64,000 nt of DNA from Vannielia sp. GTDB taxonomy: Bacteria; Pseudomonadota; Alphaproteobacteria; Rhodobacterales; Rhodobacteraceae. The notes below the pieces were generated by a model. It searched no databases and was not told the origin of the DNA. It saw only the letters and a list, made by a program, of their open reading frames with translations. The DNA is taken from NCBI RefSeq assembly GCF_029212645.1, contig NZ_JARGND010000008.1, positions 17,454-81,453 on the forward strand, given 5' to 3'. Positions 16,932 to 26,515 of this stretch are shown piece after piece; within the stretch, counting starts at the first letter, position 1; each line of letters starts with the position of its first letter. A program made the position numbers and the translations under genes.

Positions 16932-17813
16932 ATGCTTGATGAGCCCGACGATATTCACGCGCTGTTTCACGGCGCTCCCGCAACCACCGAATTCAAGAAA
17001 CTTCGCAAACGGATTGTTCGCGATACCCGGGAAGCTATTGAACAATACGGGATGATCGAGCGCGGGGCCAAGTGGCTGGTTTGCCTGTCAGGCGGGAAAG
17101 ACAGTTACACCCTGCTCGCCGTTTTGCATGAGTTGCAATGGCGCGGCCTCCTTCCAGTGGAGCTGCTGGCCTGCAATCTGGATCAGGGGCAGCCCGGCTT
17201 TCCCGCGACTGTCCTGCCGGAATTTCTTGAAAAAATGGGCGTTCCGCACAGGATCGAGTATCAGGATACTTACTCTATCGTCATGGATAAGGTTCCGGCA
17301 GGTCGAACCTTCTGCGCCCTTTGCTCAAGGCTGCGACGCGGCAATCTTTATCGAATCGCCCGCGAGGAAGGCTGCTCTGCCGTCGTCCTCGGGCACCACC
17401 GGGACGATATTCTGGAAACGTTCTTCATGAACCTTTTCCACGGTTCCCGACTGGCTACAATGCCACCTAAACTTGTGAACGATGAGGGCGATCTTTTTGT
17501 GTATCGCCCGCTCGCACATGTGGCTGAAGTTGATTGCGAAAAATTTGCGCGCGCGATGAAGTATCCGATCATCCCATGTGATCTTTGTGGCAGCCAAGAC
17601 GGCCTTCAGCGCCAACAGGTCAGGGCTTTGCTCGACCAATGGGAGGCCAACCACCCCGGAAGGCGGCAGAAAATGTTTCGCGCCCTTTCCAATACGCGCC
17701 CGTCCCACTTGCTCGACCCCAAGCTGTTCGATTTCGAAGGTCTCCTGCGGGCAGATACCCCTCACGATGAGGAAAATTCGAGCGATTTCTTGGTGCCGGC
17801 CTTAAGGAACTGA
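16932..17813 (+). CDS. ttcA: tRNA 2-thiocytidine(32) synthetase TtcA
   Basis: The 293-aa protein has the PP-loop [10 protein letters not shown] (residues 53 to 62) and the two TtcA cysteine pairs, CALC near 129 and CDLCGSQ in the second half. Together these hold an iron-sulfur cluster. The enzyme uses ATP and sulfur to thiolate C32 of certain tRNAs. Its length fits the family. It lies about 80 bp after the DUF1835-like gene, in the same direction. Confidence 0.93.
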   Translation: MLDEPDDIHALFHGAPATTEFKKLRKRIVRDTREAIEQYGMIERGAKWLVCLSGGKDSYTLLAVLHELQWRGLLPVELLACNLDQGQPGFPATVLPEFLEKMGVPHRIEYQDTYSIVMDKVPAGRTFCALCSRLRRGNLYRIAREEGCSAVVLGHHRDDILETFFMNLFHGSRLATMPPKLVNDEGDLFVYRPLAHVAEVDCEKFARAMKYPIIPCDLCGSQDGLQRQQVRALLDQWEANHPGRRQKMFRALSNTRPSHLLDPKLFDFEGLLRADTPHDEENSSDFLVPALRN

Positions 17814-17885
17814 TCATTCGCCTCGCATAGCGTCCTCGTCAGACGCGGCTGTTTATTCAGGCCGCCAGTGATGGAGAGTTTGGCT

Positions 17886-19427
17886 ATGACGAGCCCTACA
17901 AGCACTTATATCAAGATGCGGCGCCTGTTGCGTCAGGGCTTTTTCAGGCCGCAAGTGCTTACGTTTCTGCCAGCACTGCTTTTGGGGGGATACTGGTTTG
18001 GTGGTGAGGGTGTAATCTTGCTCGCCGCCCTGCTCTTTCCGGTGCTGGCACTCATGGGCGGGCTGTTTGAAGGCGATCATCTGCGCTGCCGTCGCGACGG
18101 GACGACCGACCTGCTGTTGCGCAATGACTTTCTCGATCTTCTGGCCGAAGCGCTTCCGCGAGCTGAGGCGCGCAATTGGTCAACAGCCTGCTTCGTGATC
18201 GAGATCGACGATTGGGGCGAAATCAGCAAACGGATCGGCACCACCGCATCTGAGACGATTCTGCGCCGCACCGGCGAACGGATCGAAAGCGCCATGCGTG
18301 GCGCAGATTTTTGCGGACGGCTGGAAGGCCCGCGCTATGTGGTCGGGCTGGACCCTGTGCGCCGGGTGGACCTTAACACCGCCATAGGAGTTGCAGAGCG
18401 CCTGCAATCGGTGACCGGCGAGGCTATTGCCGTTGATCAAACCTCTGTGCACGTTTCGGTATCCATTGGGTTTTGCCTCAATAGCCGAGCCCCCAAGCGC
18501 ACCGCCGATGGGCTGATGGAGGCCGCCGAAACTGCCGCCGAGGAGGCCCGCTCCAACGGGCCAAGTGCCGTGCGGGCCTACTCCGGCGAAATGCAAGCGG
18601 CGATCGCCGCGCGCCATGAACTTACGGATGACTTGCTGGCGGCCTTCTCCGAAGGGCAGATCCGCCCCTACTTTCAGCCGCAGATCTCCACCGACACCGG
18701 GCGCATCACCGGCTTTGAGGCTTTGGCCCGCTGGTTACACCCCGAGCGTGGGCTTATCCCCCCGGGGGACTTTCTCCCTACGGTTGAGGAGGCCGGACTG
18801 ATGGAGCGGCTCGGCGAGGTGATGCTCTATCATAGTTGCTCCGCCCTGCGCGCCTGGGACCGTGCCAACGTTGATGTTCCTACTGTCGGTATCAACTTTT
18901 CTGCCGTTGAGTTGCGCAACCCAAAGCTCGCCGACAAGGTGAAGTGGGAGATTGATCGGTTTGATCTGCCTCCAGAGCGTATCACCATAGAGGTGCTGGA
19001 ATCCGTCGTCGCTGAAACCGATGATGACACAATCTGCCGAAACATCGCGGCGCTCGCCACCATGGGGTGCCCCATTGATCTTGATGATTTTGGTACAGGT
19101 CATGCCTCAATCAGTTCTATCCGCCGCTTCGCCGTTAGCCGGCTCAAAATTGACCGCAGCTTCGTGATGCGCGTCCACGAGGACCGCGAACAGCAAAAGC
19201 TGGTTTCTGCAATCCTGCTCATGGCAGAGCAGCTCGATCTCGATACGCTTGCGGAGGGCGTCGAAAGCATTGGCGAACATGCAATGCTGTCACAGCTTGG
19301 ATGCGGCCATATCCAAGGTTTCGGCCTTGCGCGCCCCATGCCCTTTGAAGACACACTTAGCTGGATTGAAAAGCACAACGCCAAGATTGTCGAATCGCCG
19401 ATGCTCAAGGGCTTCTCCCGCAAGTAG
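17886..19427 (+). CDS. cyclic-di-GMP phosphodiesterase with degenerate GGDEF and active-looking EAL domain
   Basis: The 513-aa protein has two membrane segments (residues 20 to 60), a GGDEF-like domain whose active loop is degenerate (CGRLEGPRYVVG in place of GGDEF), and a C-terminal EAL domain. The EAL domain keeps all the residues needed for hydrolysis: FEALARW, INFSAVEL, IEVLES, DDFGTG, LKIDRSF, AEGVES and IQGFGLA. It should therefore hydrolyse cyclic-di-GMP, with the GGDEF part perhaps regulatory. The ATG at 17886 is chosen because GGAGAG lies eight bases upstream. It is placed between ttcA and yidC and is likely independent of both. Confidence 0.85.
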   Translation: MTSPTSTYIKMRRLLRQGFFRPQVLTFLPALLLGGYWFGGEGVILLAALLFPVLALMGGLFEGDHLRCRRDGTTDLLLRNDFLDLLAEALPRAEARNWSTACFVIEIDDWGEISKRIGTTASETILRRTGERIESAMRGADFCGRLEGPRYVVGLDPVRRVDLNTAIGVAERLQSVTGEAIAVDQTSVHVSVSIGFCLNSRAPKRTADGLMEAAETAAEEARSNGPSAVRAYSGEMQAAIAARHELTDDLLAAFSEGQIRPYFQPQISTDTGRITGFEALARWLHPERGLIPPGDFLPTVEEAGLMERLGEVMLYHSCSALRAWDRANVDVPTVGINFSAVELRNPKLADKVKWEIDRFDLPPERITIEVLESVVAETDDDTICRNIAALATMGCPIDLDDFGTGHASISSIRRFAVSRLKIDRSFVMRVHEDREQQKLVSAILLMAEQLDLDTLAEGVESIGEHAMLSQLGCGHIQGFGLARPMPFEDTLSWIEKHNAKIVESPMLKGFSRK

Positions 19428-19540
19428 CATTTGGGCCCGAAACACGGCGCAAATGGTAACATTTCGGCCCTTTCGGCTTGACCTTTCGGCCCTCGGGGGA
19501 TTGAACCACCGCAACCTGAAAACAGTGCGCGGTGCCCTTC

Positions 19541-21352
19541 ATGGACGACCAGAACAAGAACCTCATTCTCGCCTCGGCGCTCAGCTTCGTGGTGATCCTC
19601 GTGTGGTTCATCATCTTCCCACCCGAAGAGCCCCCGCTCGATCCGGCTGAGCCACAGGCGACTGAGCAGGCTGCCACTGGTACCGAAGCCGTGCCCGGCG
19701 CAGTGGCGGGGGATTCCTCTGTCGCCGCCAATGGCCCTGCCGCGCTTGAAGAAAATACGCCGCGCGTCAGCATCGACACGCCTGAACTTACCGGGTCGAT
19801 CTCACTGACCGGCGGGCGCATAGATGATATATCCCTCAAGAATTTCACTGTGGACGTAGACAGCGACGAAATTGTGAAGCTGCTCGCACCTATCGGTGAA
19901 GCCCACCCATATTTTGCCCTCTACGGATGGCGCAAAGGCGTTGGGCTTGAAGCATCGGAAGTGCCGAACTTCTCCACGGAATGGTCGGTGGAAGAAGGGG
20001 ATGTTCTCAGCCCCGGCTTCCCCGTTACCCTCCGCTGGGATAGCCCATCAGGCCTGATTTTCCGGCGGTTGATTTCTGTAGATGAGAAATTTCTCTTCAC
20101 CGTTGACCAATCTGTCGAAAACCCAACGGAACAGTCCCGCAGTGCGCAACCCTACGCCATCATCGCCAGGCAGGGCTTGCCCGAGTTGGAGAACTTCTTT
20201 GTGATCCACGAAGGCGTAGTTGGTCAGCACGGAGGGGAGCTGATTCTCGAGGATTACGACAACGTCGCCGATATGGACGTGAACCCTCAACTCAAAGCCC
20301 CCGGTGAGGTTTTTCCTGCCGTAACCGATGGCTGGGTCGGCTTTACCGACCACTACTGGATGACCAACCTGATCCCCGAACCGGGCCAGACGGCCGAGTT
20401 GTCGGTGACCTACCGCCAATCCGACGACACCTACCAAACGCGCATCTTTCATCCGATGGAAGAGATCGCACCCGGCGCCACAATGACCACCCGATCCTAC
20501 TTCTTCGCGGGGTCCAAAGAGTGGCAGGTCATCAAGGACTATCAGGACAACAGGAACTTCAAGGATTTCGTTAACACCATTGATTGGGGTTGGTTCTTCT
20601 TTCTGACCAAACCGATCTTCCTTGCCCTGCACTTCTTGAACGGCCTCATCGGCAATATGGGCTGGGCGATTATCGCACTGACATTCCTCATCAAGGCAAT
20701 CCTCTTCCCACTTGCGTATAAATCGCAGGTTTCGATGGCCAAGATGAAGGCTCTCCAGCCGCAGATGGAAAAGCTGAAGGAAAAGGCCGGCGACGATCGC
20801 TCGAAACTTCAGCAAGAAACCATGGCGCTCTACAAGAAGGAAAAGGTTAATCCGGCCGCAGGCTGCTTGCCAATTATCCTTCAGATCCCGATCTTCTTTT
20901 CGCTCTACAAGGTGATTTTCGTTACCGAGGAACTGCGTCAAGCGGCCTGGTTTGGCCCGTTCCGGGATCTGTCTCGCCCTGATCCAACCTCGCTTTACAA
21001 CCTGTTTGGCGCTCTGCCTTGGGGCCCGCCGGAACCCGGTTCGATCATGGCCTTGGTCTTCATCGGCATCCTGCCACTGCTGCTGGGTATTTCGATGTGG
21101 CTTCAGCAAAAGCTGAACCCCGCGCCAACTGACCCGACTCAGCAGATGATCTTTGCCTGGATGCCTTGGGTGTTCATGTTCATGCTCGGCGGTTTTGCCA
21201 GCGGTCTTGTGGTTTACTGGATTACCAACAACACGATCACATTCACCCAGCAGTATATCATCATGCGGATGCAAGGCTTCAAGCCAGACGTGTTTGGCAA
21301 CATCAAGTCGGGCTTTTCCAAGAAGGCCAAGGCAGAAAACCCCAAGAAATGA
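19541..21352 (+). CDS. yidC: membrane protein insertase YidC
   Basis: The 603-aa protein starts MDDQNKNLILASALSF, with the N-terminal anchor, a large periplasmic beta domain (about 60 to 350), and the five-helix insertase core. The core has FPLAYKSQVSMAKMKALQP, NPAAGCLPIILQIPIFFSLYKV and a last pair of helices ending WMPWVFMFMLGGFASGLVVYW. YidC inserts proteins into the inner membrane alone or with SecYEG. The ATG at 19541 fits the family start better than the one at 19532. The stop overlaps the MOSC gene as ATGA. Confidence 0.97.
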   Translation: MDDQNKNLILASALSFVVILVWFIIFPPEEPPLDPAEPQATEQAATGTEAVPGAVAGDSSVAANGPAALEENTPRVSIDTPELTGSISLTGGRIDDISLKNFTVDVDSDEIVKLLAPIGEAHPYFALYGWRKGVGLEASEVPNFSTEWSVEEGDVLSPGFPVTLRWDSPSGLIFRRLISVDEKFLFTVDQSVENPTEQSRSAQPYAIIARQGLPELENFFVIHEGVVGQHGGELILEDYDNVADMDVNPQLKAPGEVFPAVTDGWVGFTDHYWMTNLIPEPGQTAELSVTYRQSDDTYQTRIFHPMEEIAPGATMTTRSYFFAGSKEWQVIKDYQDNRNFKDFVNTIDWGWFFFLTKPIFLALHFLNGLIGNMGWAIIALTFLIKAILFPLAYKSQVSMAKMKALQPQMEKLKEKAGDDRSKLQQETMALYKKEKVNPAAGCLPIILQIPIFFSLYKVIFVTEELRQAAWFGPFRDLSRPDPTSLYNLFGALPWGPPEPGSIMALVFIGILPLLLGISMWLQQKLNPAPTDPTQQMIFAWMPWVFMFMLGGFASGLVVYWITNNTITFTQQYIIMRMQGFKPDVFGNIKSGFSKKAKAENPKK

Positions 21353-22098
21353 CCGGTTGCTTGGCTGAAATTTGGCGCCATCCCATCAAGAGCCACGGGC
21401 GCGAGCGCGTGGAACAAGTGGCGCTAAAGGCAAGCCAGGCGATGCCCGGTGATCGAGTTTGGGCCGTTGCACATGCTGACAGCGATGCTGACGGCTCCGA
21501 ATGGGCGTCCTGTTCAAATTTTTCGCGCACGTCACGCACCCCTGCCTTGGCTCCTTTCTGGGCCAGGTTGCAAAGTGGTGGCGAGGTCAATCTCCGCCAT
21601 ACCCAGCTGGGGGAGCAAAGCTTCAATCTTGATGATCCAGCCGATCAGGAGCGCTTTGTCGCGTGGGTCGCGCCGTTGACCCCCGAAAGCCAGCCTGCGC
21701 CCAACCGTGTCGTCAAACTTGAGGGCCGAGGCTTTACCGATAGCGATTTCCCTTCCGTGACCCTGTGCAACTGCGCCAGCCATCGCGCCGTTGAAGAACA
21801 GTTAGGGCAGGAAATTTCCCCACTGCGCTGGCGTGGAAACCTCTGGGTTGATGGGTTTGCGCCTTGGGCAGAGTGGGATTGGCTCGGCCGCGAAATCCGT
21901 ATCGGCGAGGCCGTGCTCGTCCCTCGCGAGCGAACAGATCGCTGCCCCACCACAATGGCGAACCCCGAAACAGGCGAGCGTGATGTGCCAACCGTGAAGG
22001 CGCTGCTTGATGGGTGGGGCCACAAAGACTTTTCCGTCCGCTGCGTGATTGTGCAAGGTGGAGCCATCCGCGAAGGTGACGAGGTATCCCTGCAATGA
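21349..22098 (+). CDS. MOSC domain-containing protein
   Basis: The 249-aa protein begins with the MOSC N-terminal motif LAEIWRHPIKSHGRERVEQ. Its C-terminal MOSC domain includes FRGNL-like RWRGNLWVDGFAPW and the conserved cysteine segment RTDRCPTTMANPETGERD. MOSC proteins are sulfur carriers or molybdenum-cofactor-linked reductase partners. It is translationally coupled to yidC upstream and engB downstream (ATGA at both ends), an arrangement familiar from Rhodobacterales. Confidence 0.85.
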   Translation: MTGCLAEIWRHPIKSHGRERVEQVALKASQAMPGDRVWAVAHADSDADGSEWASCSNFSRTSRTPALAPFWARLQSGGEVNLRHTQLGEQSFNLDDPADQERFVAWVAPLTPESQPAPNRVVKLEGRGFTDSDFPSVTLCNCASHRAVEEQLGQEISPLRWRGNLWVDGFAPWAEWDWLGREIRIGEAVLVPRERTDRCPTTMANPETGERDVPTVKALLDGWGHKDFSVRCVIVQGGAIREGDEVSLQ

Positions 22099-22754
22099 CC
22101 CAAGCGCCCCTGCCCTTCCCCGAGGCCGAGCCCCCCGATGCAGCCTCCGAAGAGGCCGCCCGCAAGCTTTTTGCCGGGCAAATCACCTTTGTCAAAGGTG
22201 TCGTCGCAATGGACGGCCTGCCAGAACCTGACCGCTCCGAGGTGTGCTTTGCCGGGCGTTCGAATGTAGGCAAATCAACCCTGATCAACGCGCTCACCGG
22301 GCAAAAGGCACTCGCCCGCGCCTCCAACACGCCGGGCCGGACCCAAGAAATCAACTACTTTGATATGTCTGGCGCGGGCTATCTGGTGGACCTTCCGGGC
22401 TATGGTTTTGCCAAAGCGCCAATCCCGGTGGTCGAAAAGTGGCAGCGCCTGCTCAAATCATATCTCCAAGGGCGCCAGACCCTGCGTCGCGCCTTTGTGC
22501 TGGTTGACTCGCGCCATGGGATCAAAGCGGTCGACGAAGAGATCATGAAGCTCCTCGATACCGCAGCCGTCACCTTTCAGGTTGTGATGACCAAGGCAGA
22601 CAAGGTGAAGGAAAAGGACCGCGCCGCTGTGCTCAAGCAAGTTCGCGCCGCCCTTCAAAAGCACCCCGCAGCCTTCCCCGCGATAATCGTGACCTCGTCG
22701 GAAAAGGGCGATGGCATTGCCACGCTACGCGCGACCATCAAGAGCCTGCTCTAA
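22095..22754 (+). CDS. engB: ribosome biogenesis GTP-binding protein EngB (YihA/YsxC)
   Basis: The 219-aa protein has a G1 loop GRSNVGKSTLIN, the G3 motif DLPGYGFA, G4 TKADK and G5 TSSEKG, in the order seen in EngB. It is a GTPase needed for late large-subunit assembly. The N-terminal 30 residues are longer than in E. coli, as is common in this group. The start overlaps the MOSC stop by ATGA. Confidence 0.95.
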   Translation: MTQAPLPFPEAEPPDAASEEAARKLFAGQITFVKGVVAMDGLPEPDRSEVCFAGRSNVGKSTLINALTGQKALARASNTPGRTQEINYFDMSGAGYLVDLPGYGFAKAPIPVVEKWQRLLKSYLQGRQTLRRAFVLVDSRHGIKAVDEEIMKLLDTAAVTFQVVMTKADKVKEKDRAAVLKQVRAALQKHPAAFPAIIVTSSEKGDGIATLRATIKSLL

Positions 22755-23187
22755 AGGTTCACCTTGGCAGAGCTTTCACCCACGGCCAGTCCCTCGGCAA
22801 ACCTCGCAGGCCCCGAAAGGCTGGCGCGGCGGTGCGGTTTTACGTGGGCCAGCTTTTACGCCAAAACCCCGGTCGTCGCTGCCTGCGGAAAGCTTTGAAG
22901 GGAATGCCTGCCGAAGATGCGTGCGCTCGCGCGCGCACCCAAGCTGCGACCGCTGGAGAGAAAAGCACCGCCGCCACAACCCATAACAGGGAGAATGCAA
23001 CCAGCGGGACCAGCGGCCAACAGCACATAAGCGCCTCTCACTTTTGAGTGTTGGGCAAAACCGGAGCCAAGCACGATTGGGTGCAAATTCCACAAAAGGG
23101 ATTCCGCCCTGCGCGGGGTCGCGCACGGGGCTTGGCACCGCGGGTGGCTGCGCGTAACAAGAGGCCACCCCCTTGTTGAGATCAGCC
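22755..23187. other. 433-bp spacer between engB and argB; possible small membrane ORF
   Basis: Only one frame here is worth noting: a 62-aa ORF on the minus strand (22840-23028) starting MCCWPLVPLVAFSLLWVVAAV. It would be a single membrane segment with a basic tail, preceded by GAGAGG at workable spacing. Other frames in the spacer look random. No terminator with a T run or RNA gene was recognised. Whether the small ORF is expressed is uncertain. Confidence 0.3.
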
Positions 23188-24057
23188 ATGAAGAAGCAAG
23201 CCATGAACCGCGACTGGATCGCCACCGCCCGCACCCTCTCGGAGGCACTGCCTTACTTGCAGCGCTACGAAAGCGCGACTGTCGTTATCAAGCTCGGCGG
23301 GCATGCCATGGGCTCAGACGAGGCGATGGCCGAGTTCGCGCGTGACGTTGTCCTGATGAACCAAGTTGGGGTGCATCCGGTCATCGTTCATGGCGGTGGC
23401 CCGATGATCAATGAAATGCTTGGCAAACTGGGTGTTGAGAGCCAGTTCATCAATGGTAAGCGGGTGACTGACAGTGCCACCGTTGAAGTGGTTGAGATGG
23501 TGCTTTCGGGCCGTGTAAACAAGCGGATCGTTCAGGCGATCAACGATCAGGGCGGTCGCGCCGTGGGACTCTCCGGGAAGGATGCAAACATGATCGTTTG
23601 TGACCCCTCCGCCCCGGAACTGGGTTTTGTGGGTGACCCCGTTGAGGTGACGCCTGATGTGCTGCGTCGGCTTCATGGTGATGGGTACATTCCCGTTGTC
23701 GCGCCGCTTGGGGCTGGTCGCGATGGTGAAACCTTCAACATTAATGGTGACACTGCCGCCGGCGCTATCGCCGCCGCCCTGAAGGCCGATCGCCTCCTCC
23801 TGCTCACAGATGTGGCCGGCGTGAAGGATGCCGCAGGCGATGTCATCACTCAGCTAACGCCAGAACATGTAAAAAAGCTCACGGATGAAGGTGTAATTGC
23901 GGGCGGCATGATCCCCAAAACCGAAACTGCGCTTTTGGCCATTAGCGGCGGTGTTCGCGCTGTCGTCATCCTTGATGGACGTGCCCCAAACGCCTGCCTA
24001 TTGGAGCTTTTCACCGACCACGGTGCTGGGTCTCTGATCCGCCGCGAGGTGGCGTGA
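23188..24057 (+). CDS. argB: acetylglutamate kinase
   Basis: The 289-aa protein carries the amino-acid kinase motifs [55 protein letters not shown] and [11 protein letters not shown]. It phosphorylates N-acetylglutamate, the second step of arginine synthesis, and is usually inhibited by arginine in this group. The ATG at 23188 (MKKQAMNRD) is selected; the next ATG, five codons on, is also possible. Its stop overlaps the following ferredoxin-like gene as GTGA. Confidence 0.95.
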   Translation: MKKQAMNRDWIATARTLSEALPYLQRYESATVVIKLGGHAMGSDEAMAEFARDVVLMNQVGVHPVIVHGGGPMINEMLGKLGVESQFINGKRVTDSATVEVVEMVLSGRVNKRIVQAINDQGGRAVGLSGKDANMIVCDPSAPELGFVGDPVEVTPDVLRRLHGDGYIPVVAPLGAGRDGETFNINGDTAAGAIAAALKADRLLLLTDVAGVKDAAGDVITQLTPEHVKKLTDEGVIAGGMIPKTETALLAISGGVRAVVILDGRAPNACLLELFTDHGAGSLIRREVA

Positions 24058-24683
24058 CCCTTCAGCAAATCGAAGACGCCGCACGCGCAGAGCATCTCGC
24101 GGTGATGGGCGGGCTTCATGAAGATGGCGAAACTGTCCTGCTCCTTGGCCCCGGCGAACCGGGGTTTTGGGCTTGGGTGCAAACGTCCCCTGAGTTCACC
24201 GACGGCGCTCCTGATCGGCTTGATCGTTGGTCAGCGCGGGTCATTGGTGCTCTGGCCGCAACCCTCGGTGCCCGCGCCGTCTTTCCCTATGATGGCCCGC
24301 CCTACGCGCCCTTCATCGCTTGGGCTCTCGCTAGCGGCCAAGCTTGGCAAAGCCCGGTCAATCTGCTCATCCACGCCGAGGCCGGGCTTTGGGCCAGTTA
24401 CCGGGGAGCTCTGATCCTTTCGGGCGAGGTTGGCCTTGGCGCCCCCGCCGCCAATCCCTGCCCTGCTTGCGACGCGCCCTGCACCACAGCCTGCCCGGTG
24501 GCGGCGCTTACCCCCGATGGATACGACGCCGACGCTTGCCGGAGCTACGTCGCCAGCCCCGAGGGGACAGCGTGCCGCTATCGGGGCTGCGCCGTGCGAA
24601 GGGCTTGCCCCGTGTCCGCCAGCTACCCTAGGGTGGAGGCACAATCTGCATTTCACATGACCCATTTTCTGAAAGATCCCTAG
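24054..24683 (+). CDS. ferredoxin-like protein with cysteine cluster
   Basis: The 209-aa protein has a C-terminal cluster with [19 protein letters not shown], then [22 protein letters not shown], the arrangement of a 4Fe-4S ferredoxin fold related to the C-terminal part of QueG-like proteins. The N-terminal 120 residues have no recognised catalytic motif. It starts with GTG overlapping the argB stop. In Rhodobacterales this gene commonly follows argB, but its redox partner is not known. Confidence 0.7.
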   Translation: MTLQQIEDAARAEHLAVMGGLHEDGETVLLLGPGEPGFWAWVQTSPEFTDGAPDRLDRWSARVIGALAATLGARAVFPYDGPPYAPFIAWALASGQAWQSPVNLLIHAEAGLWASYRGALILSGEVGLGAPAANPCPACDAPCTTACPVAALTPDGYDADACRSYVASPEGTACRYRGCAVRRACPVSASYPRVEAQSAFHMTHFLKDP

Positions 24684-24687
24684 TTTT

Positions 24688-25194
24688 ATGCGCCAGCTTT
24701 TGCTTCTCCGTCATGCCAAGTCCGCATGGGACGATCCGCTTGCCGATGATTTTGACCGCGCGCTTAATGACCGTGGGCAGAAGGCCGCGCAATCGCTTGG
24801 CGATTGGATTCGCCACAACAATCTTATGCCCGACCAGGTACTCTGTTCAGCGGCAGCGCGCACCGTCGAAACATGGGAGCTGATGCTGCTTGACGCTGAG
24901 GTGAAGTTTTCAGAAGGGCTTTATCACGCCGGACCAGACCGGATGCTGAGCGCGCTCCAAAAGGCCAGCGGCGAACGTGTGATGCTGATTGGCCATAACC
25001 CCGGTATTGCCGCTCTCGCTGCGATGTTGGTTCGCAGCGCGCCCGTGCACTCACGCTTTGGCGATTACCCGACCGGTGCGCTCACCGTGACTGAATTTGA
25101 TATTGATGACTGGGCCGATCTTGTCCCACGCCAAGGCCGCGTGCTGCATTTTCTGACCCCGCGCGACATTGAGGCCGATGCCAGCAACGTTTAG
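24688..25194 (+). CDS. SixA-like histidine phosphatase
   Basis: The 168-aa protein starts MRQLLLLRHAKSAWDD, which contains the RHG-type catalytic motif RHAKS, and later LIGHNPGIAAL with the second catalytic histidine. SixA-type phosphatases act on phosphohistidine of phosphorelay or phosphotransferase proteins. The gene is four bases after the ferredoxin-like gene and converges with the SDR gene, overlapping it by four bases. Confidence 0.85.
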   Translation: MRQLLLLRHAKSAWDDPLADDFDRALNDRGQKAAQSLGDWIRHNNLMPDQVLCSAAARTVETWELMLLDAEVKFSEGLYHAGPDRMLSALQKASGERVMLIGHNPGIAALAAMLVRSAPVHSRFGDYPTGALTVTEFDIDDWADLVPRQGRVLHFLTPRDIEADASNV

Positions 25195-25916
25195 GCGAAG
25201 ATACGTTGCCACAAGCCAAGCGGTACGGCGCGGCCCCATGTGAATAACCAGGCAAATGGCGCCGGGAAACTGACAGAGAACTTCCCAGATCGCATGGCCT
25301 TTACAACGCGTTCGCCCGCCTCTTCGGGGTCCATGATCTGCGGCATGTCAAAGTCGTTCTTGTCCGAAAGTTTGGTCTTGATGAAGCCCGGGTTGACCCG
25401 CTGTATTTGCACGCCTGTGTCTTTCAGATCGGCCCGCAGGTTCTCTGCCAGATGCATCAACGCGCATTTGGACGCGCCGTACCCAAGCGCGCCGGGCAGG
25501 CCACGAAAGCCTGAGAGTGAACCGATCAAGGTGATCCACCCGTCGCCACGCTCGAGCATCCCCGGCAACACCCCACCAAGCACCCGTATAGCGCCGGACA
25601 AGTTCACGTCGATCATGGTGAGGATCTGTTTGCTGTTCCATTTGTCCGCCGCCATGGGATGATAGGCACCAGCGCTGTAAATCAGACGGTCGATTTGCCC
25701 AAGGTGTTTGACCGCCGCTTCAACTGCGTCCAGATCGGTCACATCCAAAGGCACAATCTCAGCCCCGCCGATCTCATCGGCCAGGTCTTTCAAATCATCC
25801 TCGGACCGCGCTGAAAGCACCAGATTGGCACCGTCACGGCTCAAGCGGCGCGCCACCGCTGCCCCCAGCCCCGACGATGCACCGATGATCCAAATGCGTT
25901 TGCCCTTGAAGGTCAT
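25191..25916 (-). CDS. short-chain dehydrogenase/reductase
   Basis: The 241-aa protein is a classical SDR with the NAD(P)-binding GASSGLGAAVARRL at residues 12 to 25, the NAG-equivalent SAGA, the catalytic Ser in LIGSLSG and the YxxxK motif in GYGASKCAL. The substrate is unknown. It is the last gene of a five-gene minus-strand unit that starts at 29721. In Rhodobacter a similar set, including an SDR and a CFA synthase, belongs to the RpoE singlet-oxygen regulon, so a stress-related role is inferred. It overlaps the upstream gene by four bases. Confidence 0.85.
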   Translation of the reverse strand: MTFKGKRIWIIGASSGLGAAVARRLSRDGANLVLSARSEDDLKDLADEIGGAEIVPLDVTDLDAVEAAVKHLGQIDRLIYSAGAYHPMAADKWNSKQILTMIDVNLSGAIRVLGGVLPGMLERGDGWITLIGSLSGFRGLPGALGYGASKCALMHLAENLRADLKDTGVQIQRVNPGFIKTKLSDKNDFDMPQIMDPEEAGERVVKAMRSGKFSVSFPAPFAWLFTWGRAVPLGLWQRIFA

Positions 25917-26515
25917 GCTGCGGCATCCTCGGTTTTGACATCAATCGCAATAGTCTCGGCAGGCAAGGGCCGTAGGGTTGCAACAAGTTCAGCCACTTTG
26001 AAGCCGAATTTCCGCATCTCCGATCGGTTGATCATTGTGCCGTTGTCGAGCAGGTACATCCAGTCCGACACATCGAGCACATGCCCACCGACATTTTCAG
26101 GCAGCCGCAATTTGTAGTGTAGCACAAGGGCTGAACCACTTATCTCTCCGTGCCCCTGCCCGATAATGTCATCCGCTTCGGCTGTGAGTTGGTCGCCATC
26201 ACTAAGCGTAATCGCCCATTCGCGCTCTTGCGTGTCGCCATCTGCATAGGTGAACATCTCATGGAAACGCCCCGTTTTCCCACGGAAACTGCCCTCCATC
26301 ACCGCCGTAAAACGGCTCTGGACTCGCCCAAAGGGGCCATAAATCACGCCGTCGCAGGCCAGTCGCTGCCCAAGGTGCTCGACCGGGTTGAAGACGGGCG
26401 TTGTATTCTCATAGTGCGCCGGTCGCTGCGCCCTGAAGCCAAGAAAAGCGCGGGCGGCATAAACCAGGCCCAGCGCAACGGTAACTCCGGCCAGAAAAAC
26501 GACAAGATCAGGCAT
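25913..26515 (-). CDS. DUF3833 family lipocalin-like protein
   Basis: The 200-aa protein has an N-terminal hydrophobic segment (LVVFLAGVTVALGLVYAA), probably an uncleaved anchor or signal, and a DUF3833 domain with LACDGVIYGPFGRVQSRF, then GSFRGKTGRFHEMFTYADG, and WMYLLDNGTMINRSEMRKFGF. The fold is lipocalin-like and the domain regularly sits beside CFA synthase genes. It overlaps genes on both sides by 4 and 8 bp. The function is unknown, perhaps in handling modified fatty acids. Confidence 0.8.
   Translation of the reverse strand: MPDLVVFLAGVTVALGLVYAARAFLGFRAQRPAHYENTTPVFNPVEHLGQRLACDGVIYGPFGRVQSRFTAVMEGSFRGKTGRFHEMFTYADGDTQEREWAITLSDGDQLTAEADDIIGQGHGEISGSALVLHYKLRLPENVGGHVLDVSDWMYLLDNGTMINRSEMRKFGFKVAELVATLRPLPAETIAIDVKTEDAAA

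Noticed and set aside
20048..21274. 408-aa minus-strand frame
   Set aside because: It lies fully antisense to yidC and has low-complexity His/Gly/Arg-rich composition; it is a shadow of the real gene.
22776..23234. 152-aa minus-strand frame between engB and argB
   Set aside because: It runs into the start of argB and has random composition; only the shorter hydrophobic frame nearby is kept as a weak candidate.
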